From contig CM030937.1 of assembly GCA_018136815.1 (NCBI GenBank), positions 504,553 through 568,552 of the forward strand: DNA of 64,000 nucleotides, in the 5' to 3' direction. The DNA comes from Isochrysis galbana. Taxonomy: Eukaryota > Haptophyta > Isochrysidales > Isochrysidaceae. Under the pieces are notes generated by a model. The model had not been told where the DNA came from and made no database searches. It saw nothing but the letters and a program-made list of their open reading frames with translations. A program made the position numbers and the translations under genes. Below are positions 8,815-18,179 of the stretch, in pieces. Each line of letters begins with the position of its first letter. Position 1 is the stretch's first letter.

Positions 8815-8877
8815 AAAGACAACTCCAACAATCCGCAAGTCGCTTCAACTGGTGGTGCAGGCACACACCCCGTCGCA

Positions 8878-8976
8878 ATGACCTTCTTTTGGAAATGGTG
8901 GCGGTTTAGCCTGCCAAAGGGTAAGGTCTTCACCTCAAGAGGGCAGCAGATGATTAATTCGATGCGTAGGCCATAA
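8878..8976 (+). pseudogene. Diverged 3' remnant of the tandem membrane-protein gene
   Basis: 32 codons matching the last third of the genes at 9034 and 9400 (WKWWRFSLPK..., SRGQ..., NSMRRP) with several substitutions and a small deletion just before. It ends with the same stop and the same AACACTAAAGACGTGACGTC trailer. It lacks the membrane spans, so it is a dead older copy showing the duplication happened more than once. Confidence 0.75.
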
Positions 8977-9033
8977 CACTAAAGACGTGACGTCTAAACT
9001 TTTTTGGATAATATTGTTAAAGGCGGGTGTACC

Positions 9034-9342
9034 ATGTCGATCTACCTTCGATACAGCAAAGACAAGTACGACGTCATCGGGCTAAAAGATGCAATACTAA
9101 GGTTGTTTATAGTCTTTGTCGTTGCCATCTTAGTACCAGGCGGCTTTACCATGGCATTCTTACAGAAGTCAGGATTGAACTACGCCATACAGTTTGGAAT
9201 CGCGCTGGGAGTAAGCGTCGCAATGACCTTCCTTTTCTTGTTAATGGCGTGGAAATGGAAATGGTGGCGGTTTAGCCTGCCAAAGGATAAGGGCCTCACC
9301 TCAAGAGGGCAGCGTATGATGAATTCGATGCGTAGGCCATAA
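9034..9342 (+). CDS. Small two-span membrane protein, tandem copy 1
   Basis: 102 residues from the ATG at 9034; an in-frame TTG at 9004 is not a credible start. Two hydrophobic segments (about residues 22-45 and 55-77) are followed by a strongly tryptophan- and lysine-rich patch (WKWKWWRFSLPK), which should sit at the membrane interface, and a basic tail. The N-terminal Y-x-R-x-S and Y-D-V-I motifs match the minus-strand gene at 2230-2547. AT-rich sequence just upstream (TTTTTTGGATAATATTG) is a plausible promoter and is duplicated with the gene. Function unknown. Confidence 0.7.
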   Translation: MSIYLRYSKDKYDVIGLKDAILRLFIVFVVAILVPGGFTMAFLQKSGLNYAIQFGIALGVSVAMTFLFLLMAWKWKWWRFSLPKDKGLTSRGQRMMNSMRRP

Positions 9343-9399
9343 CACTAAAGACGTGACGTCTAAACTTTTTTGGATAATATTGTTAAAGGCGGGTGTACC

Positions 9400-9708
9400 A
9401 TGTCGATCTACCTTCGATACAGCAAAGACAAGTACGACGTCATCGGGCTAAAAGATGCAATACTAAGGTTGTTTATAGTCTTTGTCGTTGCCATCTTAGT
9501 ACCAGGCGGCTTTACCATGGCATTCTTACAGAAGTCAGGATTGAACTACGCCATACAGTTTGGAATCGCGCTGGGAGTAAGCGTCGCAATGACCTTCCTT
9601 TTCTTGTTAATGGCGTGGAAATGGAAATGGTGGCGGTTTAGCCTGCCAAAGGATAAGGGCCTCACCTCAAGAGGGCAGCGTATGATGAATTCGATGCGTA
9701 GGCCATAA
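9400..9708 (+). CDS. Small two-span membrane protein, tandem copy 2
   Basis: Encodes the same 102 residues as copy 1, with the same upstream and downstream sequence; the unit ends at about 9727, where a GC-rich unrelated stretch begins. Same topology and same unknown function as copy 1. Confidence 0.7.
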   Translation: MSIYLRYSKDKYDVIGLKDAILRLFIVFVVAILVPGGFTMAFLQKSGLNYAIQFGIALGVSVAMTFLFLLMAWKWKWWRFSLPKDKGLTSRGQRMMNSMRRP

Positions 9709-9878
9709 CACTAAAGACGTGACGTCCGGAGGACGACACGCACCCCGCACACCACCTCGCCGACCGACGCGGTTCCCGCCGGGCAGTGCCTGGACACCTC
9801 CGCCGCCCGACCATCGGCGCAAATGCCGCGGAGATCCCGTTTGTACTAAAAAAAGGGGGTCCTTTAAGTAGAACTTAT

Positions 9879-9948
9879 ACCGTCCACATGGGGGGCACTT
9901 GCGGAAAAAACAACCAAACCTGAGGTTGCACCCTCTCGCCTTAAAACG
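9879..9948 (+). repeat. Dispersed repeat, partner at 30026-30095
   Basis: The stretch from GAACTTATACCGTCCACATGG to ACCTGAGGTTGCACCCTCT is found again at 30030-30095 with few changes, in the same orientation. Both copies contain GGAAAAAACAACCAAACC-like sequence in the middle. Non-coding. Confidence 0.85.
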
Positions 9949-9970
9949 CGATAGCTCCCCGGAGCATGTA

Positions 9971-9999
9971 AAATCCCCCGATAGCTCTCGGGGGATTTT
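9971..9999. repeat. Near-perfect hairpin AAATCCCCCGA/TCGGGGGATTT
   Basis: A 29-bp palindrome with arms AAATCCCCCGA and TCTCGGGGGATTTT around TAGC. Same family as the C/G-run palindromes at 2020-2100 and 14480-14550. It directly abuts the truncated LTR that starts at 9999. Could form a stable hairpin or mark an insertion hot spot. Confidence 0.75.
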
Positions 10000-10178
10000 G
10001 TCGCATTCATCCTAGATGATGCGATTTCCAGGCTCTTGTTTCCAGGTCCTTCGTCGTGCGGCCACACGGCGAAGCTCAGGTACATCTAGGTTGGTAGGGT
10101 TCGTCCCTAGCGATCTAGAATTCGAGTTCTCGTTTCGTTCCTTCTAGCCTGTTTGTCAGGTCTAGATTCCAGGTTTCC
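9999..10178 (-). mobile_element. Truncated LTR (inverted relative to 62412-63730)
   Basis: About 180 bp that is the reverse complement of the 3' end of the solo LTR at 62412-63730. It starts exactly at the LTR terminus (TGTCGCATTC on this strand) and loses similarity at about 10180 (CAGGTTTCC). This is an independent, truncated copy of the same retroelement family. Confidence 0.85.
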
Positions 10179-11433
10179 TCGTGTGAGCGAGTGAGCGAGT
10201 GTTTTCGTTATTGAAGTGCATGTTTGGAGATGCGCAAATGAATTCGTTGTCCGACCAGCTCCAGTGTGCATTGATGCTCCGGTACAACCAACGTGACACG
10301 TGAATGATGACATGTGAGGTCTAACTCGTGCCTTGTGCCTTGTGCTTTGTTCCTAAGAGTGTTCAATCAATTAATGCATCACTAAGTGCGCCGTAGCCCG
10401 TAGCCGTGTAGCCGTAGGTAGTAAAATAGTAATAAATAGATAGGTGCTTCTTACTTGTACTCACTAATATTATAGCTGAGCGCAAGCGAAATATTGTCGA
10501 AATTTGGGGGGGAAACGCGAAATATGGACGAAATATCGAACGAAATTTGGGCAGGTCTCAAACGAAACTCTGGCCTGTCCCTAGCGCTCCATGACCCTAT
10601 CGTTTTAACGATAGTTGCAAAACGCAACATGAAAAGAACGCACTAACATGACCGAACGATAATCTACGACGCACCCTTGACCGCGCGAAAACCACAACAC
10701 ACTTGGCAAAAGGAAGACACGAGTGAACCTTACAACAGGCCTCTGCCCCGAAAACACATCCACAACCGGGCCCGTGGTAGCGCACCAGGGCCGCACCCCC
10801 GACACCGAAGACAAAGGAAAGAGGGGGGGAAGGGGAGGGGGTGGAAGAAAGGGATGGAAAGGCGATGTATGATATGCGGAGAAGCAATAGGTGTATAGCC
10901 CTGAATCTTCAGATCTTTTTTTTTCATTTGAATCCGGATAATGGAGATGCTCGGATATCGCCGCACATGCTCGGCGGACGCCCAGCACGCGCGATACGCT
11001 ACATTCGGACTCCTAGACACTTTGTACTTTGTCGGTGGAAAGTACATCATCCTCAAATAGAACTACTCGGTTTTACCACAGAGTTTTTGGAGACCCCTCA
11101 CCTCGGTCTACCGATCAAGGAGCCCCCCCCCCCCCCCCCCCCCCCCCCTCCCCCAATAGAAGATAGAAGGGGCTTCCTGATTTCGCTCCGACGGAGGACA
11201 AACTCGCAACCCCATCTCGTCGGACCCACCGCCCCCACCCGCACCGCCCCCCGACGGACGGAGGACGAGCTGCGCGAGAAACCGCCGAGGAGGACATGTT
11301 CAGTATATGAGAAACTGGTCAACATTGCTTGAGAAGAAGCACTGGCCCAACCGCCGTCGGGCGTAAGAGAGAGAATCGAAGAGGGACCGAGCGGGACATT
11401 TGGTCATTCTGGTTCTCGAACCGCGAGCCACTC
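10179..11433. other. Intergenic, repeat fragments and poly-C tract
   Basis: No gene is supported. Contains a GAAATAT/GAAATTTGG-rich patch at 10480-10590 ending in TGGCCTGTCCCTAGCG, related to 29430-29570. A block at 10773-10915 resembles 59680-59835. A run of more than 20 C lies near 11127. The last about 100 bp is the 5' flank of the nuclease gene. Confidence 0.5.
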
Positions 11434-13924
11434 ATGCGCACGCTCATCCTCCTCGCGATTGCACGAGGGGTGTCGGCATCCTCGTGCCTCGCACTCACCG
11501 CCGTCTTCGACGGCACCCTCTCCGGCGGCAACCCTAAGGGCGTCGAGCTCTATGCCCTCTGCGATGTGCTGGACGCGTCTGGCTACTCCGTCGTCAACTT
11601 CAACAATGGCGGCACGTCTGCCAGCGGCACGACGGCCCTCTCCCCGGTTGAAATCAAACAGGGCAGTTACTACCACATTGCGACGAACCTCCCTTCCTTT
11701 GAGACCTTCTTCGGCTTCAACGCCAGCCAGGCCGGCAGCATTAATGTCAATGGAGACGACGTGATCGAGCTTCAGCTCAACTCGGTCACCGTGGACGTCT
11801 ATGGCGTCAAGGGTGTGGATGGGACGGGTGAGTCCTGGGAGTATCTGGACGGCTGGGCCTACCGCCAGAGTAACACTTCGCTCGATGGCTCCACATTTGT
11901 GGCCTCCCACTGGACGTTTGGGGGAGTGGACGCATTTGAGGGCCATTCCACCAACGCGGACTCGGCCCCCAACTCAATGCCGATACGGTCCTTCTCAATG
12001 ATCCCCAGTACGCCTAATCCGCCTGGACCACCCAGTCTGCCACCCAGTATGCCGCCCACGTGCTCCAATTTGACCTTCGTCCAGAGCGTCGCTACCGCCG
12101 GCACATTCGGCGACGAATTCCTCGTATGTGCATGGGTGACGCGGGTGGTTTACAACGGCTTCTTCGTGCAAGAGGACGACAAAGGACCACAAGCGGCCAT
12201 CTTCGTGTACACCGGCTCAGCTCCACAGGGCCTAGCAAGTGGCGATGCGGTCCGAGTCGTCGGCACCCTCGGCCAATATCAAGGACAGCGCCAGCTCTCA
12301 TCTCCAGTCACCATAAAGACGGGAGAGCCGCCGCGCTTCTTCAGCCCAATCGAGTTGACACTGCCTGTCAAAAGTTTGTCGATGCTCGACAGTCTGCAAA
12401 GTCAACTGGTCTCAATTAAGACCAGACGGCATGACTCCCTAGTCGTGTCCGAATATTATAATCTCGATCGATATGGCGAGTTCGTTGCGTGTGTTGCCCC
12501 TGCTGCCGTTGGCCGCTTGTACCAATACACTGCTGAGAACACACCCAGCGCGACCGGCTACTCCAAGCACCTTGAGGACCTGCGCACGCGGTGCGTGTAT
12601 ATCGATGACGACCAATCGACTCAAAATCCGGACCCTGTCCTTCTCGGCAGCGTCTATCCTGCCACAAGCACTGCGGACAACCTGCGCGGAGGCTCACACG
12701 TGCTCACGCTCGTTGGACCTCTCTACAAATACTTCGGCAATTACTATCGGGTGCAACCTGCAACAGCATCGGACTTGGTTCTGGACAAGTCGCCCAACTT
12801 GCGACCGCCCATCCCGATGTTGAACACCGTTGGTGATGTGAGGATTGCCAGCGTCAACCTGCTGGTACGTTATTATCCCTTAGCGGACTGATCCGGCCGC
12901 GAGCCCGCTCCGCCCATGGCCTGATTCGTGGCCCCCACGGCCGCTCTCCTCACCGACTCGCCCATCCGCCCGCACACAGAACTACTGGGTGACCGTTGGC
13001 ACGAGCAGCAGCCTTCGTGGCGCCGATAGCCAACTTGAATTCGACAGACAAGCTGCTAAGACGGTACTGGCACTCACCACGATTGACGCCGATGTCTACG
13101 GTCTGGTCGAGCTCGAGAACGTGCTCGGTAACCTCGCGGCCATCGACCTTGTCGGACGGCTCAACGCCGCCAATCCGTCGCGAACATACCTCGCTGTATC
13201 AGTCGAGGCAGCGTATGATATGATCGGCGGAGATGTCATCAAGGTGGACATCGTCTTTGATTCTAACAAGTTGCAGTTACTCGGAGCCTCCATCTTAGAG
13301 GACACGTTGGTTCCTGCACAGGTGGCCCTGTCCGAAGAGGGGATCATCTTCGACGGCAGGTCGCGTGTGCCACTGGCTGCTAGCCTGCGGCACCGGCAGA
13401 GTGGCCATGACCTCACACTTGTGGTAAACCACTTCAAATCGAAGGGAGGCAGCGGACCCGGTCAAGATGCTGATCAAGCGGACGGTGCTGGAAACTTCAA
13501 CCACGTCCGCACGCTATCCTCGCAGGCGCTGCTCGACTGGCTCGATACCACGCCAACGGGCTTCAGCACCGAGAATATCATCATTATGGGTGATCTCAAC
13601 GCCTATGCAATGGAGACACCAATCACGAGCCTCACCGATGCCGGCTTCCGTTCCGTCTCAACCGATTATTCGTACCTTTTTGACGGTCAATTCGGCTCGC
13701 TCGACTACATCTTTGTCGCAAAGAAGATGAAAGTGCGCAGTGCTGTCACTTGGCACATTAACGCAGATGAGCCTGACCTGATCGACTACAACCTTGACTA
13801 TGGTCGCAACTCAAGCATCTTTGATGGCACCGTCCCGTACCGCTTCAGCGATCACGATCCAGTCGTCGTCGAGCTGGATCTCAAGAGGAATTGGTTCAGC
13901 AGAATATTTTGCTGGTGCGTGTGA
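11434..13924 (+). CDS. Secreted ExeM/NucH-type endonuclease with lamin-tail domain (2 exons)
   Basis: Exons 11434-12864 and 12980-13924 (791 residues), joined by a 115-bp GT-AG intron in phase 0 that restores the family motif 'RIASVNLL-NYW'. The ATG at 11434 gives a signal peptide (MRTLILLAIARGVSASS). Domains in order: lamin-tail/LTD-like beta sandwich (about 20-190, 'GNPKGVELYAL'), a proline linker, an OB-like nucleic-acid-binding segment (about 215-340), then an exonuclease-endonuclease-phosphatase domain from about 470. The last contains RGADSQLEFDRQ, the catalytic-type VYGLVELEN, VVNHFKSKG, IIIMGDLNAY and the terminal SDHDPVVVEL with the conserved H-D. This order is that of bacterial extracellular DNases (ExeM, NucH), which digest environmental DNA. 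All core EEP motifs are intact, so it should be active outside the cell and could release phosphate and nucleosides. Unusual in a eukaryote, but the intron shows it is nuclear. Confidence 0.85.
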
Positions 13925-14479
13925 ACGATGCTCTTGTGAGACATGAGAGAGAGAAAGGAAAGGGGGGAGCGAGCAGCAGGGTAATCATATCTCCTCTCTT
14001 GGCTTCTGGCGCCTACCATCAAAGCAGCATTTGACGTTGCCAGGTCTAAGTATTCCTGTTCTTAGGATTCTTAGGTCAACCTCTTCCTCCTTCCCTCCTT
14101 TTCCCTACCATACCGCACGCATGCTGCCAACCAACTTGTGGCTACTCGTAGTAGCGTCGTGGAAGCCGTGATCGTGTGGGGGGGGGGGGGGGCAAAAAAA
14201 AATACACAATCTGAAAATGCCTAGCTACCTTTGACTAGAGGCTCTCCCGTTTCGCTGTCGTAGCGGGCTACGAGTAGCTTCTTGCACCAGTTGCCAGCTG
14301 AAGTCTCCGTTTCGTGAACCTACTTACATAAGTGGTGGTCAATGGGGGCCTCGCGCCCCCCTCTCTCCATCGCGGACACCCCCCGGGGTGCAAGGTGGGG
14401 AAGGGAAGAGGGCGTCGCTACGAGGAAACGTTCCAGTGCAACGTGTGAGGCGAGAATTTTAAAAGGTTTTTTTACGGCA
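13925..14479. other. Intergenic with poly-G tract
   Basis: 3' flank of the nuclease gene, then AT/GC mixed sequence with a 14-G run near 14176. No coding frame with recognisable content. Confidence 0.4.
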
Positions 14480-14550
14480 CCCCCCGGGAGCTATCCCCCG
14501 AGAGCTCTCGGGGAATTTTCGCGGTCCCCCAAGAGCTATCGGGGGGCGTT
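14480..14550. repeat. Hairpin-type repeat, CCCCCGAGAGCTCTCGGGG
   Basis: Contains CCCCCGAGAGCTCTCGGGG, an almost perfect palindrome, and a second related unit CCCCCAAGAGCTATCGGGGGG. Same family as 2020-2100 and 9971-9999. It lies just outside the left end of the hAT element. Confidence 0.7.
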
Positions 14551-14634
14551 GGTTGGCTCCTTGGGGGGTAACACATATTTCCGCGCGGCCGTCGCCGTCG
14601 CCGTCGGAGTCGGAGCCCGGATGGGACGTCAGGC

Positions 14635-17057
14635 TGATATCAGGTCCTGATATCATGATATCAGGTCCTCTTGACCTGATACCTGATATCAGGGGGGCTA
14701 ATAAAACAAAACTCCTGAAGAGAAAAAACAAAAAAAACAGGAGGGGAACGTGGCGCGTGGCGGGAAGAAAGAAGGACACACGCGGGAAAGTCTCCGCAAT
14801 GGCCAGCGACGGTGGCGGCCATGCGCCGGCCATGACCGACGCTTGGGGCACAGAGGATGTGGATACGCTCGAGGGCAGTGCTCTCGAGTGGTCCACAATA
14901 GAGGAGGTGGCTGGCCGCGCCAAAGTGGTGCGAGCCAAGGCTTGTCTGTTGTGCGGCCACACGTACTCTGGGGGGCCGTTCAACATACGTCAACACCTTG
15001 ACGAGAAGCTGCCATTGAGGAACGTGAAAGCATGCAAGCCGCTCCCCGAATTTCGGACGCGGCACGCCACAGTAGTCGCGGAGCTGCGTCGCCGAGCGCG
15101 GGAGGCCGAGATGCACAACAAAATCAAGGAGGATCGCCTCAGGAAGCACGCGGAGGGCCGCTGCTGCGCAAGCGCACACGAGAGCGGCACTTCAGCATCG
15201 CCTATCCCCCTCAACTCACCTGTCCCTTCTCATCCATTCATGGCTGTCACATCAGACGATGTTTGTGAGGCATGGGTGAAGGTGATGGTGAAGCGAGCCC
15301 TCCCCCTTGACCTCATTGATGACCGCCTGTTCCGTGAGGCTGTGGCCGCAACAGCGGAATTTGTTGGTAGGCAATGAGGTGCGGCTTCCATGCATCACTC
15401 AAAGAATTTTGCCGCGCGTCGACGATGATCTCGACCGGACCGTTCGCCGCAAGGTAGAGGGGCTAGCCGAATTAACAGGCGTGACAATCATCTCTGACGG
15501 TTGGACAAATGTGACCCACCGGCCGATCATCAATTGCTTGGCGTCGCTTCCCCTTGGCTCATACTTCCTTGCAGCAGAGGATGTGTCTGGCGCAACAAAA
15601 GACGCGACTTTCATCAAGAATTTCATTGTTAAACATGTACGGGCCTTTGGGAGCGAGCTTGTCGTAGCCATTTGCATGGATGGTGCGTGTACTGCGTCAT
15701 TCCCATTGATTGCGGCTGAGCTTCCGCACGCCTTCTCATTTATTTGCCCAGCTCACAGCCTTGACTGCTTCATGAAGAATGTGTGCAGTGACAAGGCGAA
15801 GGTGCGCATCAAGGGTATCACCGATCGCGAATTCATGTGGGGAGAAGCTTTCCTGGCAATAGCTGTGTCGCAAGTTCGTGAGGTGGTCGGTTTCATCTGT
15901 GCGCATCAAAAGACCCTCGCGCGCTACCGTGCATTGTGTGAAGAGGTGCCCAAGACTGACCGACCTCAGGGTGGCATGGAGTTGCTGAAGGCCTGCGAGA
16001 CGCGCTTCGCTTCGACGTTGCTGATGATGATGAGGTACAAGAACGTCCATTTTGTGTTGAAGCGGCTAGTGATTGATGCAGACTATGTGCAGTGGGTTGA
16101 GGCGCAGCCACGCGAGAAGCGGGACAAAGCGCAAGCAGCAAAGCGCATCATACGCAATGACGATCTGATGGAGTCCATCAACACAGCGATAGCAATCCTC
16201 GAGCCGGTGTATCGACTCCTTAGGCTGTGTGACGGCAAGCTGGGCGCAAATCTTGGTAAGGTAGATGGATATATGTTGCAGATTGACACGCACCTTCGGA
16301 CAGGCACTATTCACTATTCCCGGCTTGGATGCACAAAAGAGGCACAAGGTCCACGAACTATTCATGGCTAGATGGGAATTCTTCCATGTCCCAGTCATGA
16401 CAGCTGCATATTGTCTCGAGCCTGAGTTCTGTCGTCGCAAGTTTTCGTCAAATGAACAGAAGGAACTGAGGATGTGTTTTCGGCAGATGGCGACTGGCGA
16501 CACGGGAGCACCCTTACCCGGATATATTGGCTGAGTATTCGGACTTCCAAGAGGCTTGCATCAGTGGCTTCCATGATCTTAATAATGAAGTGGCATTCTC
16601 CAATCGCGCTCGAGTGATGGCTTCGTACAAATGGGCGAACATTTATTTAGCGTCATGGCCTCATCTTCAGTGGGCTGCTTGCCGTTTGCTTGCGCTTTCG
16701 TGTTCTGCTTCGGGATGTGAGCGGTCGTGGTCTGTGCAAGACTGGATCCACTCAAAGAAGCGCAATAGGCTGGGTGCATCCACGGTGGAGAGGCTTGTGA
16801 GGTGCCACACAAATCTTGTGCTTGAGGATTTGCTGAAAGATTGGGAGTCACACGTGCTGCCTTGGGACCTAGAGATGATAGTGGAGGAGCCCGATGACGA
16901 GTGATATGTTGTTATATGTCGTAAGCGTACACTACCTTATAATCATTATAACATTACAATACCCTTATAATACTAACCTGATATTGAACCTGATATCAGG
17001 CTGATATCAGGCTGACATCAGGTATAAGGCCGGCGAGCCCTTACGACCTGATACCTG
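14635..17057 (+). mobile_element. hAT-superfamily DNA transposon with CTGATATCAG subterminal repeats
   Basis: A transposase pseudogene flanked on both sides by clusters of CCTGATATCAGG-type palindromes: left cluster 14630-14692 and right cluster 16976-17057. The right cluster read in reverse complement gives the same CAGGCTGATATCAGG order as the left. Such subterminal repeats are typical transposase-binding sites. Exact 8-bp target duplications could not be assigned with confidence, so the outer ends are approximate. Confidence 0.8.
14799..16904 (+). pseudogene. hAT transposase with three frameshifts
   Basis: Starts at ATG 14799. A BED-type zinc finger follows (CLLCGHTY ... NIRQH). The catalytic domain contains ISDGWTNVTHRPIINCL (first D), then ICMDGACTASFPLI and FICPAHSLDCF (DUF659-type core). 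The C-terminal hAT dimerisation domain contains WPHLQWAACRLLALSCSASG and CERSW. The frame changes three times, near 15365, 16305 and 16510, each shift consistent with a 1-bp indel and none with splice-site borders, so these are lesions rather than introns. Around them the protein reads on smoothly in the next frame, so decay is recent. A related functional copy elsewhere in the genome would be needed for mobilisation. Confidence 0.85.
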
Positions 17058-17574
17058 AATTGGGGTATTTTCCGAACATCCTGCCGAAAGACCCCCGGTG
17101 TTCTGTGCTGATCTCTCATACCAGAACCGATGGGGAGCGTATTGAGGCCCTCGTTTGCCCCGTACCAATGGCCAATGGAATGGCCAATGAATGGTGGCCT
17201 CCGCACCCCCCTGGTGAATAGTGAGTGACCGGGCTTACCGATAAACCCGCACGGACTAGGGGCAGCACTCTAAACTACTATCTTTAGATTTCGCTGAGAC
17301 CGTCCGTTTGTCCCTTCTTCTCCTTCTCTTCCTTCCTTGGACTCTCTCATCTCTCCCCACTCTGCAAGAGAGAGAAGGAGAAGAAACAGTGATGGAAGAG
17401 AAGAAAGAGAGCTCGCCCGACGGATATGAGGGAACGGGGGGCGCGATGAGAAGAAGAGAGGGGGAGGGGGGGGCGAGCCTCTCCAGGAAAAGGGTTCCAG
17501 AACATTTTCTTGTTGTTCGGCCGAGATTTCTTATGTCTCCCCGACCCCGATATTAGACTACACAGAGAGACAGG
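17058..17574. other. Intergenic
   Basis: No supported gene. Contains ordinary mixed sequence and, after 17370, the beginning of purine-rich DNA leading into the GA tract. Confidence 0.4.
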
Positions 17575-17785
17575 GAGAAGAGGGAGGAAAGGACGGAGAC
17601 GGAGAGAGGGTAGGAGAGGAGAAGAGAGAGAGAGGAGAAGAGAGAGAAGAAGAGAGAGGAGGGCGAGATGGAGAGAAAGCAAGAGGAGAGAGAGGGAGGG
17701 AGAGAGATGAGAGAGATGAAGTGTGCGAGCACAAGAGAGAGAAAACGAGAACCAGACCGAGAGAGAGAGAGAGAAGAGATGCGAT
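17575..17785 (+). repeat. Imperfect GA-rich tract upstream of the symporter gene
   Basis: Irregular GAGA/GGAGA runs of about 200 bp, followed by pyrimidine-rich CTCTC/CCTCC sequence to about 17960. It lies 400-600 bp before the symporter start codon. Similar tracts lie upstream of the genes at 31495 and 46599. Confidence 0.85.
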
Positions 17786-18179
17786 GAAAAGCCGTAAATA
17801 AAGGCGACTCTCTCGCGCAGTGCGGCGCGGGCCTGAGACTCCTCTCTCCCCTCCCCCTCTCTCTCTTCTCTCTCGCCCTCCTCCTCCCCCTCCGCCTCCG
17901 CGCTTCCCCCCCTTCCGCGGGCCGGATGCCCCCCTCCCCCCCGCCCTCCAAGCTCACCCCCCCCGCCCCTCCCGCGAGGTGCTTCCCCACTCTCGCCAAG
18001 GCAAATGCCTCCGCCGTGTCGGCCGCCTCTGCTGCTGCTCTCTCCTCTTCCTTCTCCTCGTGGGAGGCTCTCTGCTTCTCGAGGCGCTCCTCGCTGCGAC
18101 AGACACATCGGCTTCACCCCAGCCAGCCAACCAGACGTCGGCGGCGCATGAGCGAAAGAGCGTGAGGAAGAAGCTGGAC

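Larger units (their letters stand above)
8996..9727 (+). repeat. Perfect 366-bp tandem duplication
   Basis: Two consecutive 366-bp units, each with leader, gene and trailer, identical as far as I can read. Gene starts are at 9034 and 9400, exactly 366 bp apart. Identity implies a recent event, strong homogenisation, or an assembly artefact. Confidence 0.93.

Noticed and set aside
15365-16515. Introns in the hAT transposase
   Set aside because: The three frame changes lack GT-AG or GC-AG borders and are each consistent with a 1-bp indel.
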